DNA from: Chenopodium formosanum
Taxonomy: Eukaryota; Streptophyta; Magnoliopsida; Caryophyllales; Amaranthaceae
Reading direction: 5' to 3'
Length of the DNA: 64,000 nucleotides
NCBI GenBank assembly: GCA_024500155.1
Contig: CM044879.1
Coordinates: forward strand, 5,843,501 to 5,907,500
Both the position numbers and the translations under genes were made by a program. Each line of letters begins with the position of its first letter. Positions within the stretch are counted from its first letter, which is position 1. The notes under the pieces are model-generated. The model made no database searches. It saw only the letters and a list, made by a program, of their open reading frames with translations, and was not told the origin of the DNA. This document shows positions 24,011-33,737 of the stretch, in pieces.

Positions 24011-25800
24011 TTCTAATTAGTTGCAACTAATCTCGCCAGTGTTATCCATCTACCACTCTACTTGATCCAACTTAATTAACTCTTGCCACCCAACCACAAA
24101 CATATCCTTTCCTCTCTTCAATAAACACCCATAACTTACACTGTACCTAGAACTGCTACATGCTAATAAATACGTACTAAATTATTTTTAAAAATATTCA
24201 ATTATTCACCACCCCAATGCCTACAATTCTACAAATGTGATCTCGATTTAACCATGGTACTGGCGTTTGCATTAGACTCCTATACGTGATAGCAAATCGT
24301 CTAATTAGGTTGGTCTTTGAAGTAGTGTAATGTAAGTAGGAAAATATATGGTTGCTCCATCAGTCCATCACATCACAGCTCCTTAATTAAATTGCATTTG
24401 CTGTCTCGTATCAATATGTATTTTTAACTCAAGTGATTAATTAGAGCCGCTTTCCTGCCTCCCGGTTTCAGGAAGTTTTGGGATCAATTCTCACCCTTGT
24501 CCTTGTTGCTTTCTAAACATAAAAAAACTAAGTCAAAATACTTTTGAGAATTTTCCATTCTAATAATGCCCCCAAGTGATTGTATTTCATTATTTTGATC
24601 ATAAACCTTATCCAAGTGAATAAGAATCATGAACATTATGACTCATTATCCTTCTTATTACCCTATATTACTCTATTATCTGCTTTGTCAAATGAATAAT
24701 AACTTCCTTAAGAGGTCACTTTACCATAGCCCAAATTAGTACTAGGATGATGAAGTGAATTTAAGTGATGTCATATGTCACAAACATATAGGAGCGAGTA
24801 TTGTTCACTTCATCATTATAAAGTATTGATTGGCTCACTTGATAAGGTTGAGGTCCGAATCTTGCTAAGTGAAGGTGATTGGTAGTAGGGATTTTCTTAC
24901 CCTTTCTTACACTCCCAAGAATTTAGCTTGCAAACATTAGATTAAAAAATTTGTGAAATTTATAATCAAATCAGAACCCTCCCAACCATTTAAAATAAAT
25001 AAATAAATATGTTGAATGATTAACATAAAGATCTATATAATCTATAACCGGCTAGTACTCCAAATGTCTTGCCCAATAAGGCAATAAGTTCACTACTCAC
25101 TACTCACTACTCACTACTCACTACTCACTGCTCAATTAATACATATACCAACTTTCCAAGACATATATACATCTCAAAACACCGATAGCATTTTCAATTG
25201 AGACAACTTCTTCCTCATATTTATCGTTATATACGGATATGCGACACGCCCGTCATCGAGAGAGGAAGCACACCTTAATTACAAGATGTTTCATTACAAA
25301 ATTATATACTACGTATAAAAAATAGTCGTTTAATCTTATAAAATGTTTAACTTTCTCTTCTTTCACCCATATGAAATACTCTCATATCTCACGTTTGAGA
25401 AAATAATTCTTCAACAATTACACAAAAGCCCAATGCACTATTCATTAAATAACGACGTCAAATTGTCAATACAACAATTCATGCAATAAGTCAACAATAA
25501 TATGGGGTATTCATTTTTTCATTTTATACAAATATAGTACTTTATACAACAATTTATTCAATAATGTCAAATTGTCAATATAATAATTCTTTCATCCATA
25601 CATATAAAATACTCTCATGTCACATGTTTGAGAAAATAATGCTTCATGCAGCAATATGGGGTATACTATAATTCATTCAATAACTCAACGATATGCGTAA
25701 AACATATCTCTTACGAAGTATTAAGTTATTTTTTTAAATAATATATTTAATTTATACTTTATTTTGTTATAATTTTTTATTACTTTCAATTATTATTCCA
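24011..25800. other. intergenic DNA upstream of the CYP51 gene
   Basis: No gene is seen. It contains a tRNA B-box-like string at about 24850 ('ggtccgaatcttgc') without supporting structure, a (CACTACT)n array at 25085-25131, and a loose direct repeat at about 25300-25450 and 25530-25650 ('ctctcatRtcacRtttgagaaaataat' split over both). Confidence 0.45.
25085..25131. repeat. (CACTACT)n short tandem repeat
   Basis: About six to seven copies of a 7-bp unit, the last changed to CACTGCT. It lies about 740 bp upstream of the CYP51 start. Confidence 0.85.
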
Positions 25801-25866
25801 CCTACATCTTATATACGAAGTATATATATTGAAGTAACTAGTGCTTGAATAACCCAAATAAACACA

Positions 25867-28800
25867 ATGAAGATTGATATGCTGAATAATAAGCTACAGC
25901 TGTTGAATATAGTAACTCTCTTCGTAGCAACTATTCTAGTAGCAAAATTTGTACTCAAAACACTCATATTCAAGAGCAGCAAACGCCTACCACCAGTAGC
26001 GAAAGGGCGGCTGCCACTCATTGGCGGAGTGGTTCGCTTCATAGCGAATCCCGTCAAGATGTTCAAGGAGGAATATGAAACCAATGGAAGTGTATTCACT
26101 ATAAATGTGTTGCACAAGAATTTTACGTTCCTACTCGAACCCGAGGTATCGGCTTATTTCTTCAAGGCCGGCGAGAGTGAGCTCAGTCAGAAAGAAGTGT
26201 ACGGGTTCGCCGTGCCTATATTTGGACCAGGGATCTTCTATGACGCCGAGTACCCCGTGCGCATGGAACAGTTTCACTTTTTTGAGGATTCTATTCGACT
26301 CAATAAACTACGTGGCTTTGTTGACTATATGACCGACGAAGCTCAGGTCTTGTTATCTCCTTTTTTTTTTCATTTTGTTTTTTCTTGTCAAATACGTCCA
26401 CGTGATTCATTTATGGCTAATAAAAACTGACCCGAACTGGAAAAATGAAACGGACCAGACTAGACCGGAGGTTCAATCTTTAGATTCCAATTTCCGGTCT
26501 TCAGTCTAGTCTGGTGTGATCCAAAACCTTTTAAAACTGATTTTATTTTATTTTTTAAAATTGATCTTGGATTGAACAAGTTTATAGCTTTTAAATAATG
26601 GATAAAAACCTCAACAACAATTAATTTTTTACTTCATACACCAAATATATTTATATTCTGTGAGCTATTTTATGTTAAGATTACATCAAAAAAAAAAAAA
26701 AAACAAAAAACAAAAAAGCTATTTTATGTTAAGAAGTTTATTAGAAGAAGGCAGTAAATATTCCATTTTCTTATATTAATTCCCTTTTTCATAACACTAT
26801 AAAAATATTTTAAATGCTAAAAAAAAAAAAAAAAAAAACCTAATGTTACAGAAAAAAAACACTAATGCATCACATGGACTTTTGCAATATTTATGTACTA
26901 ACTGTAAGTTGATTTATTTTTTTACTCCTGTCAAAAAAAAAAAAAAAAAGACTTATTTTTTTACTACTCCGTAACATGTAAAAACCATATGTTATTACAA
27001 AAAATTTCTTTAGTCATGATGTATATATTCATACTATTGATTTTAGCAATTTAAAATTACTATAAATTAAATTCATTAATAGTTAAATTTATGCATTGAC
27101 AAGCATGTCAATCAAAGTGATGCGCTTATTTTGTTATGGAGAAAGTATTATATATTAATGCTCACTTTGGTCATCCCCTTCTTATATAATATTCCAAAAT
27201 TATATGCAATGTCTATTTTTCCGCTAATTAGAAATGGCCAAAACATTACTTTTACCTCTAATATTTTTTACTCTCTTCGTCTACAAATTAAATTCTAATT
27301 TTCATTAGCATAAATTTTTAGAAATAAGTTGGTTAGATTTGATTGATTAAAGATAAATGCTTATAACTAAACTAGTAAAGTTAATTGATTAATAGTGTAG
27401 AAGTAAAGATAGCAATGATGTATTGATTAATAATGTTAATGACCATGTAGGTGCATTTGTGAGTACGTGCACCCACCAACAAGTTAAAGTCATGCAATTG
27501 TGTTAATTAGAGAGAGACAAAATTATAAGTTGAATTTTTGATAACATTTATTGTTTGTTGTTTATAAAGAAAATAAGATATATCCATGTGCTCGAATATA
27601 GTTATATATTATTGGCTTCGTTTAATACAATGAGAAACATTTGTGTAAAATCATTTTACCATGATCTTAAGACCACATTATGATCTGAATTATTGTAAGA
27701 GCAAGGTTAGCGTCGTCTCATCTTAAGACTTTAATTTATTGTCACATCAGCTTTTTAGATTAAATTTATTTATATTTCTAATCTATACATATGTTAAGAC
27801 TCGATAAAATTTATCTCTTCAATCTTTTAGACTCTTTTTTTTTTTTTTTTTTTTTTTTTTTGACAAAAGACTCATTTTTTAAAATATAAATTAAAATTAA
27901 ATTATTAAAGTTTTTTTTTTAAAAAAAAATAAAATTAATTGAGTGTTAAATTGAGTCTGAAGTTGAGTTTTGAATTTTAAGACTCCACTTCAGATTTTAT
28001 TAAGACCAAACTTAATAAATGCTTAAAAATAATAAAGTCTCGTCTTAACACCGCAAAATTAGAAAATAATGATGTCATCTAGAATCTTAAAAGCTAGTTA
28101 AAAATAATTCTAGTTTCTCGCTTTCCAATACTTAAACCACCTACAAAGTAGTCTTATGGTGACAATAACACGATTCTCGTTTCAATTCCACGTCATGCAG
28201 ATCTGTTTTTCCAAGTGGGGAGATAGTGGAGAGGTAGATTTGAAACAAGAAATGGAGAATCTCATCATCTTAATAGCCAGTAGATGCTTTCTAGGTCGAG
28301 AAGTACGCGAAAATCTCTCAGAAGACGTAACTGCCCTTATCAATGAAATCAACATTGCAAGCGGACCTCTTACTACGATGCTCCCTCATCTACCCATCCC
28401 AGCGCATCGGCGCAGCGATAGAGCTAGAAAAAGACTTGATGATATTTTCTCAAAAGTAATATTTTCTCGTAGGTCGTCTCCACAATCCGAGAATGATATG
28501 TTACAAAGCCTTGTTAACTCCAAGTACAAAGATGGTCGTGCCACAACCGTTACAGAGGTCACAGGTATGCTCATTACCGCCCTCTATGGCGGTCAACGTT
28601 CGAGCTCTACAACAGCTACTTGGGTAGGTGCTAACCTTATTAATCATAAGAAAAGCTGGTTTGATGCAATGGAAGAGCAGATTCGGTTGATGAAGAAGTA
28701 TGGCGACACAATAACTTATGATGTACTATCTGAAATGCATGTATTGTATCGTTGCATCAAGGAAGCATTGAGGCTACACCCACCATTTCCGATGTTATTG

Positions 28801-29199
28801 CGTCAATCTCATAAAGATTTCACTGTGACTACTCGAAAGGGTGACAAGTATGACATCCCAAAAGGCCATATAATCGCCGTGTCACCAATTTTGTCTAATC
28901 GCGTTCCACATATTTACAAGAATCCTGATAGTTACGATCCTGAAAGGTTCTCCCCCGGAAGAGAGGAGGATAAGTTGGCTGGCCCGTTCTCTTTCATATC
29001 TTTCGGAGGAGGAAAACATAGCTGCCTCGGCGAGTCCTTTGCATACTTGGAGTTAAAGACTATATGGAGCTATTTGATTCGGAACTTTGAGCTCGAGTTG
29101 ATTTCTTCATTCCCGGAGACCAAATGCGATGACATAGTATATAGTCCTAAAGGAAATGTGATGGTACGATACAAGCGTAGGAAGCTTGTTGTTGAGTAA
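25867..29199 (+). CDS. CYP51: CYP51-family sterol 14-demethylase-like cytochrome P450, divergent
   Basis: Two exons, 25867-26346 and 28201-29199, join at phase 0 across a 1.85 kb GT-AG intron to give 492 residues, the length of plant CYP51. An N-terminal membrane anchor (about 12-35) precedes LPLIGGVVRF. The CYP51 B'-helix signature is kept (VYGFAVPIFGPGIFYD, about 111-126), as are ExxR (E348-A-L-R351), DPERF (406-410) and the haem loop FGGGKHSCLG with Cys435. The I-helix motif, AGxHTS in ordinary CYP51, reads GGQRSS (290-295), so the conserved Ala, His and Thr are all replaced. The haem loop also differs from the usual FGGGRHGCLGEPF. Canonical enzymes remove the 14-alpha methyl of obtusifoliol in the ER for sterol synthesis; this copy probably has altered activity or substrate. 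The frame is intact. Confidence 0.92.
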
Positions 29200-29521
29200 A
29201 CATTGCATTGAAATGGATAATGTTTGTAATAATGTTATGTGTGTGCATGCATACATATGCAATTCATCTTCTATATTGTGTCATATGTCTAATAACAACA
29301 TCCAACTTTACATTAGTGTGTTTTATATTTGTATCTTATGGTTGCATGACAGAAACGTTGTAAAATGATGCAAAACAAAGGTGTAAATAAAAAGTTGTAA
29401 GATTTACGTGCTCAATTATTTTCGTCATTTTTCATTGATATAATTTCCCTACTTTTTGTTTAGTATATCAAACTTATTTATCCTCTTATTTATTTATTTT
29501 TTGTTTTATACTAAGCTTTTC

Positions 29522-30018
29522 TATATCGATTGATTACTTACACTGACGCTGACTGGGGAGGTTGTCCTGATACCCGGCGTTCTTCTTCGGGCTATTGTTG
29601 TTACCTTGGGGACAACCTCGTGTCTTGGTCATCTAAGCGTCAACATACTTTGTCTAAATCGAGTGCAGAAGTAGAATATCGAGGCGTCGCAAATGTTGTC
29701 TCTGAGGCATGTTGGCTTCGTAATTTATTACTTGAGTTACATTGTCCTCTTCGGCAGGCTACTATAGTTTATTGTGATAATGTCAGTGCTATCTACCTTT
29801 CTGGCAACCCGGTTCAACACCAACGCACCAAACATGTGGAAATGGATATTCATTTTGTTCGAGAAAAGGTTGCTTTGCGAGAAGTACGGGTTCTACATGT
29901 TCCTACTAGATATCAGTTTGCGGACATTTTCACTAAAGGCCTACCAGGAGAACTATTTCTGGAATTTGGATCCAGTCTTAGCGTACGACCTCCTCCCGCT
30001 ACGACTGCGGGGGTGTGA
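29522..30018 (+). pseudogene. Ty1/copia RNase H domain, 5'-truncated
   Basis: The open frame encodes a copia RNase H: YTDADWGGCPDTRRSSSGYC, then SWSSKRQHTLSKSSAEVEYR, YCDNVSAIYLSGNPVQHQR, KHVEMDIHFVRE and the C-terminal LHVPTRYQFADIFTKGLP. It starts abruptly within the domain at about 29529, with no gag, integrase or reverse transcriptase upstream. It stops just before the 3' LTR. The frame has no stop, so the insertion may be fairly recent. It lies 330 bp after the CYP51 stop in the same orientation. Confidence 0.88.
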
Positions 30019-30168
30019 TAGATATTATATTTAGGATAATACTAAATGTATATTTTGTATGTTTATCGTATCTAGGATTCCTAATGTGATTAGGCCTAGC
30101 ATTGTAAACTCTATATATTTGATCAATGGTACACACTCCAGATTGAGGAGTTTTCCCGATATCTAACA
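30014..30168 (+). mobile_element. short 3' LTR of the truncated copia element
   Basis: It follows a G-rich polypurine tract (GCGGGGG), begins TGTGATAGATATTA and ends GATATCTAACA, with imperfect inverted ends. A TATATA motif lies near 30112. No matching 5' LTR is seen in the window. Beyond the LTR about 55 bp of other sequence run into a 37-A tract (30224-30260). Confidence 0.65.
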
Positions 30169-30222
30169 GAGATTACTAAAGAAATTCAATAGACATAAGC
30201 CGCTGTGAGAAAGTTAAGAGCA

Positions 30223-30223
<1 letters not shown>

Positions 30224-30260
<37 letters not shown>
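30224..30260. repeat. poly(A) tract downstream of the copia fragment
   Basis: A run of 37 A follows the truncated copia RNase H and LTR and is followed by GAGAAAGAAAG. It could be the tail of a retroposed read-through transcript, but I found no flanking target duplication. Confidence 0.6.
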
Positions 30261-30266
<6 letters not shown>

Positions 30267-30692
30267 GAAAGAAGGAGAATGTGATCATCAATAACATAAA
30301 AAAATTGAAAAATAAATACTTAATAGATTCAATTTTTAATTTAATCAAAACATATAGAAATTTTTGTTTGTCTATGCACATTATACTATATTGCCTAATA
30401 CGTACTGAAAATTCTATTAGCATCCTATAGAGGTAATTTTAAAAAATTACTGTTAGATCTTGCTCTACAAATTCCGTCTAAGACATTAGATTGCATATTC
30501 AATTGCTTAAATACTAGTGTATCGCTAGATCTTGACATACTAACCTTATGTCAATATTAATAGCTAATAAAATGTGTAGACTTAAAATTGGATACTCCAT
30601 ATTGTATACTATAGATTTATTATTATGACTCAAATTTTTTTTGTTAGTATTAGATTAGCATTTTACAAATTATTATTAGCACTGACAAATGA
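30261..30692. other. AT-rich intergenic DNA
   Basis: No gene or repeat structure is recognised between the poly(A) tract and the element at 30704. Confidence 0.5.
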
Positions 30693-31311
30693 ATTATGGA
30701 TACTAGTTTGGATCCCGTGCCATGCACGGTTATTGTGAAAAAGTATTAATATTAATCACTTTGACAATATTTAACAAAACATCTTGTATCACTAATTACA
30801 TTTTAATGAAAATTATTGTTTACACAAAGGAGCAAAGTACACCCAAAAGTATTTCTTGCTCAATTGATAATTAAATGAACAATATTTATTAAAATGAGTA
30901 AAAAGTAATAATCTTGGTACACATTGTACCGAAGTAAATATATAAGTCTCTATCACTTTTCTCGATTTAACCTATGCACAATTTACATACACCACATTGA
31001 CTAATGTTTGTGATTTGTACATAAATTTTAATATAGTCATATGAATACTTGCTAGAATCGTCTCTATGTGTAGTTTTTATTCAATTACAAAATAGAGGGG
31101 TATAATCTTTCATACTTCAAACCTTATTTTACACAGTGGGTTTAGTGGGTTTCGCGGCGTGGGGTTAGGGTTTTGCGATGGTTAGTGGGGAAGGTGGCTG
31201 GGTGGCTTTGGGGGTTGGGAGGGCCTGTCGGCCATTTTCTGGGTGGGGGAAGGTGGCTGGGTGGTTTTGGGGGTTGGGAGGGCCTATCGGCCATTTTCAG
31301 GGTGGGGGAAG

Positions 31312-32918
31312 TGGTAGAGGGAAATAATCGGTCGTTGGACAATTACCCTAAAACCAAACAATAATTATACCTAAACCAACCTAAGACAAGTCTAGGGTAA
31401 GTAGAGGATCGTATCCACAGGGAATGGGTAAGTACACCGAGAGTATGAAACGGTTGCAATCTAGTTCGGTCACAAATTGGGGGTTTTGATTAGGTAACTA
31501 CTATGGAGACAAACACTAGGGGGAAATGGGAATCGACGCCAACCAAACCAATGGATCAAAACACTAGGCAAGCATGAACACAAATTGGGTGATAGAGAGG
31601 GCACTCAATGTTGCCTTCTTTCGAAGCCACAACACTAAGCATTCCTAAGCCAAACTCAACTAACAAGATAGGCCAACCAAGTCTTAACAATGAGAAGTAG
31701 ACTACTAACTCGGGTTTGTCTTTCGATCGGTCCAAGAAAGCATTAAAGCACAAGCAATTGAGATTTCTCACCTAATTGTTGCAACTAAGACTACTACATC
31801 ATTCAAACAAGGAACCGTAATCAAGAGGAATTTAGCATAACCATATAAGAAAAGGCTCACAACTAGACTCCATCTCTCAATGCAAGCATAAAAGTGAATA
31901 CATGAGCAATAAGTGGCCATCCAATTACACATGCAATTAACCAATTCTTTAACAATCAATCATCAACCCAAAATGAACATGCAAGCACAAACATCAATCA
32001 ACTCATGGCTTGGTTGGGTCTTCACCCAACCCCTAGCTAATTAACTACTCACTAAACATGGTGAAGGACATCAAAACAACAAGTTCCAATTCAAACATTA
32101 AATTAATAAGTTCAGAGGAGTAGTAGGAATAAGGTAGATTGGACATGCAACAACAATTAAGCAAGATCAAGAGAGAAATTAACAATTCAAAGTAAATAAA
32201 AACTGAAATTAAAGAGTAAGAGATAGAGGAAAGAGATTACTTAAAATGCTTCAAAGTTGAGAAATTGTTGAAATCAAGAGAACAATCTTCAATTAATCTA
32301 TTACAATGATTGAGTTTGAGAAGATCTAAGCTAATTAATGAGGGTTGAGAAGAACTAAGGGCCTAAGAAAACTAAAGGGAAGAAGATAATCTTCTCCAAG
32401 GAAGAAGATGCAGAAAACTGAAGCCAAGGGTCGTATTTATACACCCCGAAATAACATTGTAAAATCCGCCCAAAAAGTCGGGTCTGCATGTAGGAGCGCC
32501 CGCTCCTCAGGCTGGAGCGCCCTCTCCTGGATCTTGCGCGCCCTCTCCTCCTGCAGCAATTTGAGGCAGTTTGTGGAAGATCAGGGAGGAGCGCCCGCTC
32601 CTACTATGGTGCACGCCCTCTCCTAGCTGGGAATAAAGAGAGGCAGATTGTGGCGCTTGGGGTAGGAGCGCCCTCTCCTAAGGGGTTGCACGCCCTCTCC
32701 TCTTGTGCTTTGCTTCCAATATAGTTCTTCATGTTCATGCTATATGACCAATTTCTCCTTGCATCTACAAACGCGAACACACACATAAAAAAGAACGGGG
32801 AAGCCAAAAGTTGTAATCATACACAAAAAGGAGTTGGAAAAGGGGGGTAAAGAGGGGAAAATGACAACAAAATTGTGCTAAAAATACCATGATAAGTGGA
32901 CAAATAAAACACTTATCA
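31312..32918 (-). mobile_element. solo LTR (1607 bp) nested in the 30704 element
   Basis: Read on the minus strand it begins TGATAAGTGTTTTATTTG and ends CCTCTACCA, so it has TG...CA ends. The 5 bp outside are GGAAG on both sides (31307-31311 and 32919-32923), the duplication expected of an LTR retrotransposon. A TATAAATA box lies on the minus strand at about 32434-32441. No primer-binding site, polypurine tract or coding sequence is inside, so a solo LTR or a short non-autonomous element. The 31380-31425 block ('gtagaggatcgtatccaca') is of a kind common near the 3' end of plant LTRs. Confidence 0.7.
32486..32702. repeat. array of dyad-symmetric GAGCGCCCGCTC motifs inside the LTR
   Basis: Seven related motifs of the form GGAGCGCCCKCTCCT or GCRCGCCCTCTCCT occur at about 32490, 32514, 32539, 32588, 32614, 32663 and 32689. 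The unit AGGAGCGCCCGCTCCT is a near-perfect palindrome. In the LTR's own (minus) orientation the array lies just upstream of the TATA box, that is, in U3. Confidence 0.8.
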
Positions 32919-33206
32919 GGAAGGTGGCTGGGATGGATTTTGTTTAATTTTTTCCTTTTTAATTTTTTTTTAATATTAGGCCAATCATGCTGACATGTGG
33001 CGTTTTAAAAATAATATTTACCTTTTCAGCAGGTAACCAGTTTTGGGACTGTGGGAGGAAAACTCAGTGCATAGTTAGGATTATTAAAAAATAAACTTTA
33101 ATTGGGATTTTTAGAAGTAAATCGACAATGGTTGGAATTATTAAAGTGTATTTTTCCTAAAAAAATCTTACTCGTATTATTATGGATACCCCATATTGCT
33201 ATGTAA

Positions 33207-33515
33207 GGCCCTGTTCTTTTCACCTTAAAAAAATATTAAGTAAATTTAATTTTTGTTCAGTAAAAATAAGTTCAGTTCAGTAAAATTAATTTCTGTTCAG
33301 TAAAAATAAGTTCAGTTTAGTAAAATTCAGTTTTCTTAAAGAAGAATTGTAATAGAAAATCAATACAAATAATTTCAATTCAGAAAAAATAATTTCAGCT
33401 CAGTAAAATTAATTTAAGTTTAGTAAAAATACTGTAATTTAAGTTTAGGAAAAATTATTTCAGTTCAGTAAAAATAATTTTAGTTCAGCAAAATTAAGGT
33501 GAACAGAACGGAACC
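33207..33515. mobile_element. Tourist-like MITE with TTCAGTAAAATAA array
   Basis: The left end GGCCCTGTTCTTTTCACC and the right end GGTGAACAGAACGGAACC are imperfect inverse copies flanked by TAA on both sides (33204-33206 and 33516-33518). The interior is a run of 'ttcagtaaaaataa' units, as in 23789-24007. Confidence 0.75.
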
Positions 33516-33737
33516 TAAGTTGGATTTATCGTAATGTAATAATAAGGGCATGTTCATCTTGAAAACAAATAGAGCGCATTTTTTGAGAGGAACTGTAAAA
33601 AAATTTCTCCCACCTGTTTGGGAGCTTTACGCCGCTGTACGGCTGTACCCCTCCCCCCTTCACTCACTCCTCCACTGAATTCTCGTTGAAGCGGTTTCAA
33701 AGTGAGCTTTCTTTCCTCCATTGAAGCAGTTTTTGAG

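Larger units (their letters stand above)
30704..33178. mobile_element. element with 11-bp target duplication, split by a solo LTR
   Basis: ATTATGGATAC occurs immediately outside both ends (30693-30703 and 33179-33189), a perfect 11-bp duplication. The element begins TAGTTTGGATCCCGTGCCATGCACGG, the same palindromic start as the nested element at 18898, and contains a G-rich tandem block (31140-31310; a GGTGGGGGAAGGTGGCTGGG unit in about three copies). A 1607-bp LTR interrupts it at 31312-32918; without that it is about 860 bp. No terminal inverted repeats and no coding sequence are seen. Confidence 0.65.

Noticed and set aside
24830..24880. Possible tRNA or SINE (box-B-like 'ggtccgaatc')
   Set aside because: No A box, acceptor stem or cloverleaf could be built on either strand.
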